Assembly (NCBI GenBank): GCA_020026035.1
Contig: JAHHRC010000009.1
Span: 1 to 28,169, forward strand
Source: Erysipelotrichaceae bacterium
Lineage (GTDB): Bacteria; Bacillota_I; Bacilli_A; Erysipelotrichales; Erysipelotrichaceae
Direction: 5' to 3'
DNA length: 28,169 bases
The position numbers and the translations under genes are program-made. Positions 15,726 through 22,414 of this stretch are shown piece after piece. Below the pieces are notes generated by a model, which ran no database searches, was not told the origin of the DNA, and was given only the letters and a program-made list of their open reading frames with translations. The first letter of the stretch is position 1. The number at the start of each line of letters is the position of its first letter.

Positions 15726-17425
15726 CATTGACCTCTTCGTTTCCAATAATCTTCTGTCGCATAACGTACTGCATCAATGAAGTGATTGTTCTTATCTGGG
15801 TATCCACTTATCACGTTGCCTTCCCTATCTCGTTCATACTCGTAGTTCACGAATTCTTCCGCTAAGTCCTTGCAACGTGTAGGATCTATAACAATCTTGA
15901 CTCTACTAGCGAGCCATTTCATCGAATACTCAACGCTATCCGGACCTTTCTTCGCCCCTCTCGCATTCAAGCCATAGGCCTTATAATCTTGTATCGATTT
16001 TGGTTCAGCACTATCACAAGTGATTATCTCTTGCCCCACCAACATCTTTTCTCGTAATATCTTTGCCGTTTGTTCATTCGACTTCTTATTGCATTTGTAG
16101 GCCTTGTACACATACAAGGTTTGTTGACTTGCTACATACGCGCACTTCACATATGCAAATGGGTCTGGATACCATCCCCAGTCGACACCATTAAACACAC
16201 GATCAAACGATTTGATTTCATCATCTGTAATCTCTCTGATATCTAAGTTATCAAAGACATTACCACCAGTACCATTTGCTACGCCTAGATATTCATGCTC
16301 ATAGGCTACTGGGTTAACTTCCCTTTGATGTTCTGCTTCGTCTATCCAATTCTTACCAAGCCATTCTTTTGGCACGGTGAGATATGTCGATTGATGCACC
16401 AATCTGTTTTCTTTCGGTATCTTAATGTACTTGTTCGCCCAATTCATTGCGCTCTTAGGTGGGTTAAACGATTTGAATATCCACGCCTTATCACCACCAC
16501 GAATAGCCGACTGCTCTATGGATCTAATGTCTTCTTCACCATTGAATTGGTCTAACTCTTCAAACCAAAGCACACCAATGTATCCAAACGGTACCTTGAT
16601 GGACTTAATCTTCACTGGGTCATCCGCCCCACGAAACAATATCTTTTGCCCTGTCTTAATTCTTGTTATCTCAAGTGGACTCTTCTTAAACTCGAATTGG
16701 TCTAACAAGCCAAGCATCTCTAAGCACCACGTGATTTGTTGATACACCGAGTCATGCAATGTGTTTGCAACCTTTCGCACCACCAACGCGTGTACTTCTT
16801 CGTTTTCCATCAACCTGTCTATCACGTTGTATCCAACATTGGTTGACTTAATCGAACCACGACCGCCTGTAAACACATACTCAGTATGTTCGTGACGTAT
16901 GATGTCGAAATCTATCTCTGCGAAGTTTGGTGGAATGAGCCTTATCGGTATTCCGTTATATGCATCCTTCGTCTCACCTTGCTCCAACCGGTACTTCTCC
17001 ATCTCTAGATCATGAAGTTCCTTCTTCATTTTGAACTCTTGTTTCTTCAACTTGAGTTCTTCTTTTGTCGTTGCATCTGCCCCATAGACCATCTGATTGA
17101 ATGTTTCAAACGCTTTTATATTTCCCTTGCGCGCTTGGTTATATACCGAAACCGCTAGCACCATCTCATTGCTATCAATTTCATCAATCGGTACTCCAAG
17201 CACATTGGAAATCTCTTCCTTTTCTTGTTCGCTTGGTTCTAAGTCCTTCAACGTCTTAAAACACTGTTTTAGGTTCTTCTTTCGTTTTCGAGCCTTCCCA
17301 CTCGCTTTACCGCCCATGGTGGTTATTTCTTTCTGTTCCTCCTTTGTTCGCTTATTCATAGGAATCAAGTTCTTTGTGCCAACATGAGCGCTACTCTTCT
17401 TCTTTGAATCTGTTATAACGCTCAC
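15725..17425 (-). CDS. Terminase, small-subunit-like domain fused to large subunit
   Basis: A 566-residue protein. Residues about 18-150 match the small-subunit type: 'NLIPMNKRTKEEQKEI', 'GGKASGKARKRKKNL' and 'ARKGNIKAFETFNQMVYG', then a charged coiled coil (KEELKLKKQEFKMKKELHDL). From about 160 on it is a large subunit of the PBSX-like group: Walker A GGRGSIKS (187-194), Walker B VLWFEELD (285-292), and nuclease acidic residues in GVDWGW (D415), CDSAEPKS (D471) and NHFIDAVRYA (D551). Normally two genes encode these. The start is a GTG at 17423-17425; an in-frame stop lies two codons before it, so the N-terminus cannot be longer. AGGGGG abuts the GTG with unusually short spacing. Confidence 0.88.
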   Translation of the reverse strand: MSVITDSKKKSSAHVGTKNLIPMNKRTKEEQKEITTMGGKASGKARKRKKNLKQCFKTLKDLEPSEQEKEEISNVLGVPIDEIDSNEMVLAVSVYNQARKGNIKAFETFNQMVYGADATTKEELKLKKQEFKMKKELHDLEMEKYRLEQGETKDAYNGIPIRLIPPNFAEIDFDIIRHEHTEYVFTGGRGSIKSTNVGYNVIDRLMENEEVHALVVRKVANTLHDSVYQQITWCLEMLGLLDQFEFKKSPLEITRIKTGQKILFRGADDPVKIKSIKVPFGYIGVLWFEELDQFNGEEDIRSIEQSAIRGGDKAWIFKSFNPPKSAMNWANKYIKIPKENRLVHQSTYLTVPKEWLGKNWIDEAEHQREVNPVAYEHEYLGVANGTGGNVFDNLDIREITDDEIKSFDRVFNGVDWGWYPDPFAYVKCAYVASQQTLYVYKAYKCNKKSNEQTAKILREKMLVGQEIITCDSAEPKSIQDYKAYGLNARGAKKGPDSVEYSMKWLASRVKIVIDPTRCKDLAEEFVNYEYERDREGNVISGYPDKNNHFIDAVRYATEDYWKRRGQ

Positions 17426-17436
17426 CCCCTAACATC

Positions 17437-17462
17437 AAAAAACCACGTGTTTCCTCGTGGTT
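17437..17462 (-). terminator. Intrinsic terminator in the late leader, just before the terminase gene
   Basis: On the minus strand AACCACG (17456-17462) pairs with CGTGGTT (17441-17447) across an 8-base loop and is followed by T6 (17437-17442). Only 11 bases separate it from the terminase start codon, so no promoter fits in between. Late transcripts must pass it. This argues for an attenuator or an antitermination site rather than a simple end of the early operon. Confidence 0.65.
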
Positions 17463-17744
17463 AGCGTTGTTTCGAAATAGTGTGCCTACTTCTATTCAGT
17501 TGTTTAATTCAAAGTATTTAATTCTAGCCATCGCTAGTTACCTAGCAGTCTTGATTCGTACTCTTGTAGCTTGTAAAGCATCAGCGTAGTCATACTACCG
17601 CTTCAGCAATTTTAACTAGTATAAACAGAAAAACACGCACTTTTAGATTACGAAGAAAATCAATTAGTCAGCGCTAGCTTAAGAAAGGAGGTGCGCGTGT
17701 TTATCTGCCTATATCCATGGAGTACTTCAAGACCTTCTGGTCTT
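17463..17744 (-). other. Late leader region, non-coding
   Basis: About 280 bases between the predicted late start site and the terminator before the terminase gene. At the predicted 5' end is a 6-bp hairpin, AAGACC (17739-17744 on the minus strand) with GGTCTT (17729-17734), loop AGAA. Further on is GCTAG-GTAA-CTAGC at about 17530-17543, a GNRA-loop hairpin. Two tiny minus-strand frames of 19 and 11 codons (starting MTTLMLYKLQ and MARIKYFELNN) surround that hairpin. A cos site could be here in a cos-type phage, but I see no diagnostic repeat pattern. The plus-strand candidate micro-gene overlaps it. Confidence 0.4.
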
Positions 17745-17771
17745 GGTCTTATTATACTACGTTTTGTCTAG
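17631..17771 (+). CDS. Possible micro-gene with sequestered start (24-residue hydrophobic peptide)
   Basis: A plus-strand GTG at 17697-17699 follows an excellent ribosome binding site (AAAGGAGG, 17684-17691). The frame of 24 codons ends at TAG 17769-17771. The peptide begins MFICLYPWST and ends GLGLIILRFV, hydrophobic at both ends. AAACACGC (17631-17638) is complementary to GCGTGTTT (17695-17702), so an RNA starting near 17631, behind a TATAAA at 17620-17625, could hide the start codon in its own 5' end. This layout resembles type I toxin mRNAs. There is no good -35 and no homologue that I know, so it may be chance. The feature span includes the leader; the coding part is 17697-17771. Confidence 0.25.
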   Translation, partial: KHALLDYEENQLVSASLRKEVRVFICLYPWSTSRPSGLGLIILRFV

Positions 17772-17782
17772 AAAAATTTTTC
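17751..17782 (-). promoter_or_regulatory. Probable late promoter with a palindrome in place of the -35
   Basis: On the minus strand there is a perfect TATAAT (17751-17756). With a 17-base spacer the -35 would fall at 17774-17779, where there is no TTGACA-like hexamer. Instead the perfect 12-bp palindrome GAAAAATTTTTC (17771-17782) covers this position. The gene that ends here encodes a sigma-region-4-like regulator. A promoter that depends on that activator is a natural inference. Predicted start near 17744. Confidence 0.5.
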
Positions 17783-18428
17783 AAAATTCCAATTTTGACA
17801 GTATTTCATTGATTATTCTCCACATACCAGCAACACTCACATAATACTTTTCCGCTAGCTCTTTAATCGTGAAGTCAAACTCATAATACCCACTTAGAAT
17901 ATTTACTTCCTTGTCGTTCAACGCTTTTAAGTGTTGACCTACTTCATTCACTAGATCCTTGTACTTACGCATCTCTTCGTTCAGCTTTTCTTCTTCCATC
18001 ATAAGCGTCACAATATTACTTTGATAACACCGTGTTCCCTTCTGATACATCGCTTCCTCTAAACTCTTTATCTCTGGACTTGATACTCCATACAACTCAT
18101 TCGCAAGCTCCATAAGCCTATCGTTGATTTCTAATATCTTGTTACATGCGTAGGATACACCACGGAGCTTTCCATCCGCGTATTCAATCTTAGGACTTCT
18201 CATACTTCCCTCCACATAACGCCATACTTGTATCGAATCACCGTCTACATCAAATGGATGCTTTACATCCACAAGGTAAGTGCCTTCTTCTTCCCGATAC
18301 ACCGCCTTGTGGATAGTAAACACCTTGTGGGTGGTTCTAAACACCCCAATATACCGCCCACCATTCCCAGTAATAACTTCCACTGGTACTTGATACGGTG
18401 GCATGTCATACCACTCATTAAACATCAT
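17781..18428 (-). CDS. Late transcription regulator with sigma-70 region 4-like C-terminus
   Basis: A 215-residue protein and the last gene before the late promoter. GAGGTG ribosome binding site 4 bases before the ATG; overlaps the previous gene by 11 bases. The N-terminal ~85 residues form a beta-rich domain of unknown type (YQVPVEVITGNGGRYIGVFR...). A coiled coil follows at about 140-168 (MMEEEKLNEEMRKYKDLVNEV). The last 45 residues, 'LNDKEVNILSGYYEFDFTIKELAEKYYVSVAGMWRIINEILSKLEF', read as a sigma region 4/ArpU-like helix-turn-helix. Proteins in this slot switch on phage late genes. The extra N-terminal domain makes it longer than the usual 140-170 residues. Confidence 0.7.
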   Translation of the reverse strand: MMFNEWYDMPPYQVPVEVITGNGGRYIGVFRTTHKVFTIHKAVYREEEGTYLVDVKHPFDVDGDSIQVWRYVEGSMRSPKIEYADGKLRGVSYACNKILEINDRLMELANELYGVSSPEIKSLEEAMYQKGTRCYQSNIVTLMMEEEKLNEEMRKYKDLVNEVGQHLKALNDKEVNILSGYYEFDFTIKELAEKYYVSVAGMWRIINEILSKLEF

Positions 18429-18852
18429 TCAACACCTCGATGCGTTGCCAATCACCAAGATCACATTCCCACTTAACCTTGATTTGCTCTATTTCGTCAT
18501 TTGTGAAGCTAGCCTGTACGTTCTCCGTGTCCTGTATCTGTTTTTGACTTAACACGTATTCACGCGTCACTTTATCAAATACAAGATAAGCGTCATACCG
18601 GAAATGCTTTAAGTACTTATGCTTAAGCTTATAACGCTTTTCTTGTATCCCGAAGTCACTCAGCATCCAATCCTTCAACATTAGATTCTGTAATGCTAGT
18701 TTGTTTGTCTTTGGATGCTTAAAGTAGCTCAGTTCATCACCATTAGGTGTTTGTTTCTCGATATACATGTATCGAGTTTCTACACCATCTTCTGCGACTT
18801 GAATCACTACATCGCCATCTTTAACGACTTTTAACAACTCAAGTATGTTCAT
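18418..18852 (-). CDS. Hypothetical protein, paralogue of the gene at 19135-19584
   Basis: A 144-residue protein beginning MNILELLKVVKDGDVVIQ. It aligns end to end with the product at 19135-19584: MNI-E-LLKVVKDGD against MNYIEMMNVVRLGDE, KRYKLKHKYL against KRFVVRHKYL, FTNDEIEQIK against YSSQQIEELK, and the final W-x-R-I-E-V against F-E-I-I-E-V. No known domain is recognised. The pattern looks like a small mixed alpha/beta fold ending in a helix and strand. Since both copies lie in the stretch between replication and late genes, a role in regulation or host takeover is possible but unproven. Confidence 0.65.
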   Translation of the reverse strand: MNILELLKVVKDGDVVIQVAEDGVETRYMYIEKQTPNGDELSYFKHPKTNKLALQNLMLKDWMLSDFGIQEKRYKLKHKYLKHFRYDAYLVFDKVTREYVLSQKQIQDTENVQASFTNDEIEQIKVKWECDLGDWQRIEVLNDV

Positions 18853-18860
18853 CCTTCACC

Positions 18861-19145
18861 TCATTCGTTTCTTTCTTCGTATACACGCCTCGCTTCCTTG
18901 AAGGTAGCTAAACGTTGGCTTAGCAAGCAATCGTCTTCTATCGCTTGTAAGCGTTGGGTATACACGCTAAACGCATTCCCTAGGATGCGCTCTTTCGATT
19001 CATCCACCGAACGCATACCACCAAGATACGTTTCACGTCGTATTTCATCCTGTAAACAATCATTGAAGATGCTTAATTGTGCCGATAGGCCATCCTTCGC
19101 ATTCACCGCTATCAACTCTTTTCCATTTAGATCCTTACGCTTCAT
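18861..19145 (-). CDS. Hypothetical helical protein
   Basis: I choose the ATG at 19143-19145 (94 residues), since TGAGGTG lies 4 bases upstream and the start overlaps the preceding stop by 11 bases. The protein starts MKRKDLNGKELIAVNAKDGLSAQLSIFNDCL, then becomes a long amphipathic helix rich in E and R (GNAFSVYTQRLQAIEDDCLLSQRLATFKEARRVYEERNE). There is no known motif. It lies between the two paralogous genes and shares their operon. Function unknown. Confidence 0.6.
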   Translation of the reverse strand: MKRKDLNGKELIAVNAKDGLSAQLSIFNDCLQDEIRRETYLGGMRSVDESKERILGNAFSVYTQRLQAIEDDCLLSQRLATFKEARRVYEERNE

Positions 19146-19584
19146 CAGACACCTCAATGATTTCAAAGTCCCTCATTGGAAGCAGTCTCTTTAGTTCTTC
19201 GATTTGCTGACTTGAATATCGAATACGCCATCCATCTGGAACGATTTCATCCGCAAACAAGCAAAACTTCACTTTGCTTACTGTTCCATCGTCTAAGCAC
19301 CCAAGATACCCACATGAATCAAACGCTGGAAACGGTGCGCCACGAAGATACTTGTGTCTTACCACAAAACGCTTCGACGCAATCTCATACTCACTAAATG
19401 CCCATGCGTCCATCGGATAGCTTGTGATGTAGGATGCATTATTCTTCAAGCCCAACTCTTGCAACACTGGTGTCTTCGCCTTTCTTGTACGTCTATACAA
19501 GTAACGATGAATTTCGCCATTCACTCTTCTTTCAACGACTTCATCACCAAGACGAACCACGTTCATCATCTCAATGTAATTCAT
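19135..19584 (-). CDS. Hypothetical protein, paralogue of the gene at 18418-18852
   Basis: The open frame could start at 19668, but that would overlap the preceding gene by 80 bases. I choose the ATG at 19582-19584 (149 residues), where the N-terminus MNYIEMMNVVRLGDEVV aligns with that of the paralogue. AAGGGA directly abuts this ATG; an ATG five codons upstream (19599) is the alternative. Landmarks: 'YPMDAWAFSEYEIASKRFVVRHKYLRG' in the middle and 'DGWRIRYSSQQIEELKRLLPMRDFEIIEV' at the end. No function is recognised. Confidence 0.65.
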   Translation of the reverse strand: MNYIEMMNVVRLGDEVVERRVNGEIHRYLYRRTRKAKTPVLQELGLKNNASYITSYPMDAWAFSEYEIASKRFVVRHKYLRGAPFPAFDSCGYLGCLDDGTVSKVKFCLFADEIVPDGWRIRYSSQQIEELKRLLPMRDFEIIEVSDEA

Positions 19585-19588
19585 TCCC

Positions 19589-19780
19589 TTAATCCTCATC
19601 GTCAATTTCAACTTCTTTGTAGCTGAACTTCTTGCCTTCATGCTTTGTCTTACTGATTGCTGATGCAATAGAGTTCTTACTTACACCACACAACCTAGCA
19701 AGCTCCGCTTTGGTATCCGCAACTGCGTAAGGCAATTCGAACTTATCTTTTGAAACTGCGATATAAACCTTTCTTGTCAT
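19589..19780 (-). CDS. Small helix-turn-helix protein
   Basis: A 63-residue protein with GGGAG ribosome binding site, overlapping the RusA gene by 38 bases. It begins MTRKVYIAVSKDKFELPYAVADTKAELA and contains a helix-turn-helix-like stretch 'KAELARLCGVSKNSIASAIS' at residues about 24-43, followed by a basic turn and an acidic tail (EVEIDDED). Small proteins of the form 'K.Yia.s.d..ElP..v.dt..ELA' occur in replication modules of Bacillota phages. DNA binding is predicted. The target is unknown. Confidence 0.6.
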   Translation of the reverse strand: MTRKVYIAVSKDKFELPYAVADTKAELARLCGVSKNSIASAISKTKHEGKKFSYKEVEIDDED

Positions 19781-20213
19781 TTGTGTACTCCCATGTAATC
19801 ATCACCACAATCTTCGGTGACTTTGCATACCGCTTAACCACTCTTAGATCTACAATCTGGTTATCGTCTTCGTATGCAACCTTGTTCAAACCATCAATCA
19901 CAACTTTTGCGATGTTGTCGATATCCGGCTTGACCGTTGGTAGGATCCTATCATCAAGCATTGCCCCTACACGCTTCTTAGGAGCGCTCTTAGGCACTTG
20001 GTGATATGCATATATTGTCATTTGCACTGGTGTGTCTTTTGGTGCCTTGTACTTCGTTGTACGACGGTACGCATTCGCTATACGCTTCTCATAGTCCATC
20101 GTTTGTTTAGGTGTATAGGCTCGATGTGTTCTTGTGTTCACACGTGGTCTTTGCTTACCAAAAGGCTTACCAGGAACTTGAAATGCCACAATCATAGTCT
20201 CTTTCTCACTCAT
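19743..20213 (-). CDS. rusA: RusA-family Holliday junction resolvase
   Basis: A 156-residue protein with the RusA signature: 'VPGKPFGKQRPRVN' near residues 13-26, 'KPDIDNIAKVVIDGLNKVAYEDDNQIVDLRVVKRYAKSPKIVVMITWE' from about 94 to the C-terminus. The acidic residues in PDIDN and the D in 'DDNQIVDL' form the metal site in this family. It cleaves four-way junctions formed during phage recombination and replication, clearing branches before packaging. The length is slightly above the usual 120-140 residues owing to a short basic C-terminal extension (NDKKGLYRSFKR). Confidence 0.92.
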   Translation of the reverse strand: MSEKETMIVAFQVPGKPFGKQRPRVNTRTHRAYTPKQTMDYEKRIANAYRRTTKYKAPKDTPVQMTIYAYHQVPKSAPKKRVGAMLDDRILPTVKPDIDNIAKVVIDGLNKVAYEDDNQIVDLRVVKRYAKSPKIVVMITWEYTNDKKGLYRSFKR

Positions 20214-20475
20214 ATGCTTTCATTCTGTCTTTTTCTAGCAATATATCCATGTTCTCACGTGGTGTTAGATAACCACATCCACGGCGTTCATTGTGAAATG
20301 CAGATTCTGAAATCTTCACATCAAGATGATTGTTTTTTGTAATTTGCTCTCTTGCCTTGTTGATGCCAATCCGTTTCTCGATGTAATCCTTGAACGTTGC
20401 GCGATCTCTATCTGCCGCCACTTTCGTATTCTCAAACGCAATTCTCTTTTTTCTACTGTAATCAAATTCGTACAT
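20206..20475 (-). CDS. Hypothetical basic protein
   Basis: An 89-residue protein with AGGAG ribosome binding site, overlapping the RusA start by 8 bases. Sequence is highly charged: MYEFDYSRKKRIAFENTKVAADRDRATFKDYIEKRIGINKAREQITKNN, split here only for description as an N-terminal basic part and a helix. The C-terminal half has 'ESAFHNERRGCGYLTPRENMDILLEKDRMKAYE'. No known domain is recognised. Coupling to rusA hints at a function in the same recombination step, but this is inference. Confidence 0.55.
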   Translation of the reverse strand: MYEFDYSRKKRIAFENTKVAADRDRATFKDYIEKRIGINKAREQITKNNHLDVKISESAFHNERRGCGYLTPRENMDILLEKDRMKAYE

Positions 20476-20492
20476 CTTCTAACTCCTAGCTA

Positions 20493-20513
20493 GAGGGTGA
20501 ATCACTCACCCTC
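20493..20513 (-). repeat. Perfect 8-bp inverted repeat (hairpin) between two early genes
   Basis: GAGGGTGA (20493-20500) and TCACCCTC (20506-20513) flank a 5-base loop. The element overlaps the stop codon of the 118-residue gene and lies upstream of the ribosome binding site of the next gene. It has no T-run, so it is not a terminator. Likely an mRNA processing or stability hairpin, or a protein-binding palindrome. Confidence 0.6.
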
Positions 20514-20868
20514 ACCACACATTCCCAAACAGAATCTCTTTCCAATCGGCTAAGTAGTGCCAATCGCATCGGTAGTCTCCGTATTCTTTGCTTAACGCTT
20601 CGCTATGCTCCCACTCAGCAATGAAGTTCTCACTTGTTTCAAAGCCGATGTAGTTTTGCACTGATTCAACCGGCTTATCGAAGTTAATCACTTCGTAGAG
20701 CATTGCATCGTATTCACTCAACCCGTTTACCGCAACGTATGCATCGACCTTTTCTTTGAACTCTCTAAAGGATCTCATCATTTCGCCCCCGTTTGTAAAC
20801 ACAGCGCTTGTGATGTCTTCATCCATGAAGATTCTCAGTACCAGCCGATAGCCTTTATGAACAATCAT
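20512..20868 (-). CDS. Hypothetical protein
   Basis: A 118-residue protein that starts one base after the SSB stop codon. No good ribosome binding site is visible, so translation is probably coupled to ssb. It is acidic and rich in aromatic residues, starting MIVHKGYRLVLRIFMDEDIT and ending DYRCDWHYLADWKEILFGNVW. An internal ATG at residue 15 is a possible but no better start. There is no recognised domain. Small acidic proteins in this operon position sometimes interfere with host DNA-binding proteins, though nothing here shows that. Confidence 0.55.
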   Translation of the reverse strand: MIVHKGYRLVLRIFMDEDITSAVFTNGGEMMRSFREFKEKVDAYVAVNGLSEYDAMLYEVINFDKPVESVQNYIGFETSENFIAEWEHSEALSKEYGDYRCDWHYLADWKEILFGNVW

Positions 20869-20869
20869 G

Positions 20870-21382
20870 CTAGAACGGTAAATCGTCTTTCGTTAACTCA
20901 ATCGAAACGTCTTGCTGCGGTTGTGCATAGGCTGGTACCGGTTGTTGGTACTGCATTTGCTGCTGGTACTGTGGTTGCGAAGCTTGTTGATATACCGGTT
21001 GTTGGTATGGTTGTTGATACGCCGATTGTTGGCTTGGTTGTTGGTACTGCTGATTGTTTTGCTTTGGTGTATACAATCCAACTTCGCTTGTCACCACTTC
21101 GGTGATGTATACCTTGCGTCCGGTATTGTCATCGTAGGATCTTGTTTGAATCGAACCAACCACTCCAACAAGATTTCCTTTCCGTGCATACTGACCGATG
21201 TAGTCAGCACTTTGTCTCCAGGACACACACTGGATGAAGTCCGCTTCTGGTGTGTTTGCTGATTTGTGAGTACGATCTACGGCAAGCGTGTAATTCGCAA
21301 CCGATAGACCGTTTGGTGTTTTCTTAAGCACTGGGTCTTTGACAAGTCTTCCCAGCAGTGTCACTTGGTTAATTCCCGACAT
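20870..21382 (-). CDS. ssb: Single-stranded DNA-binding protein
   Basis: A 170-residue SSB. The OB-fold occupies residues 1-105: 'INQVTLLGRLVKDPVLKKTPNGLSVANYTLAVDR', then 'ADFIQCVSWRQSADYIGQYARKGNLVGVVGSIQTRSYDD'. A low-complexity Q/Y/P-rich linker follows (repeated Y-Q-Q-P), and the acidic tail ends DDLPF, the standard docking tip for replication and repair partners. It coats single strands during phage replication and works with the ERF annealing protein and RusA encoded nearby. A GGAGGA ribosome binding site precedes it. Confidence 0.97.
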   Translation of the reverse strand: MSGINQVTLLGRLVKDPVLKKTPNGLSVANYTLAVDRTHKSANTPEADFIQCVSWRQSADYIGQYARKGNLVGVVGSIQTRSYDDNTGRKVYITEVVTSEVGLYTPKQNNQQYQQPSQQSAYQQPYQQPVYQQASQPQYQQQMQYQQPVPAYAQPQQDVSIELTKDDLPF

Positions 21383-21423
21383 ATGTTTTCCTCCTGCGCC
21401 TTTGCGCTTTTTTGTTTGGACTA

Positions 21424-22410
21424 CTAGAACTCGAGTGAATCCTGGTAGTCGTACGCTAGATCTTGCTGCATTGCTTCTAACTCTTTGCGAAGCTCTTCGG
21501 TTTCTTCATCGCTCATTGACGTTTCAGCCACACTTGCATCTTGGTTTGTGTCATTTGCTTGTGAGTACCACTTTGGCAAGACTTCTTCTTTCTGCCAGTA
21601 CGGCTTTGAAACAACCTTGGCATTTTCTTTTGCTTGCGTTATGTCTCGCATTGTCCGATTGAGCCATGACGTTACAAACCGATAAGCACCTTTGCTTGTT
21701 TTTCGCTTGCTTGGATTTGCAATGCACCAGACTTTGATTTTCTGTAGCTCAGCTAATACGTCTACCGTTGGGTATGCTTTTACGAACAAGTCGTACTGAG
21801 CTTGGGTGAGTTGGTATTCGGTTCCGTCATCGAGGATGAATGACGGGATGTTTGTTTTTGGAATCTCATCAACAACTTCTTCAAGCGGTGGCGGTGGTGG
21901 AGTTTGCTTGCTTGCAACTTTTCTCTCGCCCCACAATCTATTCTTCTCATTCTTATCATTCTTATCATTCTTGTTAGTTGTTAGCGATTTGTTAGGGGTT
22001 TGTTGATGATTTGTTAGTGGTTTGTTAGTCGTTTGTTGGTCGTTTGTTAGCGGTTTGTTAGTTGAATTGTTAGCTTGCGTGTTAGCTACGCTATCCGTAT
22101 CTTGATATTTTGCGTAATTTACCACGTTTAAGACTGTTAAACCGTTTGTTACTTCCTTTGTTAGTTCGCCTGTCTTTTCTAGGTGTCTAATTGCCGTCCT
22201 TACGTTTTGAACTGTCAAACCAACTTCACTTGCAATGCGGTTCACTGTAGCCACTGTTTGACCCCTTTTTACGGTGATTCCACGCCAATTGTGGTCGTTA
22301 TGATTGGCGATTAGGATCAAGTGGATGAACACTACTTTGGTGTTGGTGTCCGTGTACCACTCCCAATCCATGAACTTTCGGTGGAGTGCTATGTATCCAT
22401 TATTTGCCAT
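21424..22410 (-). CDS. Replication initiator (replisome organiser) with N-terminal winged helix
   Basis: A 328-residue protein beginning 'GYIALHRKFMDWEWYTDTNTKVVFIHLILIANH', the usual start of phage replisome organisers. It continues 'ITVKRGQTVATVNRIASEVGLTVQNVRTAIRHLEKTGEL' (winged helix, residues 45-85). Residues 115-155 are low complexity, with 11-residue peptide repeats around TNKPLTNDQQT produced by an 11-bp DNA repeat. The C-terminal part (residues 185-300) resembles a DnaD-like helical region (YPTVDVLAELQKIKVWCIANPSKRKTSKGAYRFVTSWLNR). No helicase gene is present, so it presumably recruits the host helicase and loader. The gene probably contains its own origin. Confidence 0.8.
   Translation of the reverse strand: MANNGYIALHRKFMDWEWYTDTNTKVVFIHLILIANHNDHNWRGITVKRGQTVATVNRIASEVGLTVQNVRTAIRHLEKTGELTKEVTNGLTVLNVVNYAKYQDTDSVANTQANNSTNKPLTNDQQTTNKPLTNHQQTPNKSLTTNKNDKNDKNEKNRLWGERKVASKQTPPPPPLEEVVDEIPKTNIPSFILDDGTEYQLTQAQYDLFVKAYPTVDVLAELQKIKVWCIANPSKRKTSKGAYRFVTSWLNRTMRDITQAKENAKVVSKPYWQKEEVLPKWYSQANDTNQDASVAETSMSDEETEELRKELEAMQQDLAYDYQDSLEF
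21988..22071 (-). repeat. 11-bp iteron array inside the initiator gene, likely phage origin
   Basis: TTTGTT (plus strand) starts at 21988, 21999, 22010, 22021, 22032, 22043 and 22054: seven units with an exact 11-bp period, and a near copy (ATTGTT) at 22066. On the coding strand each unit reads roughly CTAACAAAC plus two variable bases. Because 11 is not a multiple of 3, the protein shows an 11-residue repeat every three units. Helical phasing in DNA, not a protein repeat, appears to be what is kept. A pyrimidine-rich 9-bp repeat (CATTCTTAT) lies next to it at about 21949-21970. Confidence 0.75.
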
Positions 22411-22414
22411 TTCG

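Noticed and set aside
17463..17744. cos site in the gap upstream of the terminase gene
   Set aside because: Possible by position, but there is no visible symmetric nick site, and phages with A118/SPP1-like portals usually package by headful. Not supported by sequence.
20912..21262. Leucine-rich plus-strand frame opposite ssb
   Set aside because: A reverse shadow of the Q/Y-rich SSB linker; no start signals.
21383..21423. Plus-strand GCGC-loop-GCGC followed by six T before the ssb gene, terminator-like
   Set aside because: The stem is only 4-5 bp and no plus-strand gene exists before it. On the coding strand it is just part of the ssb leader.
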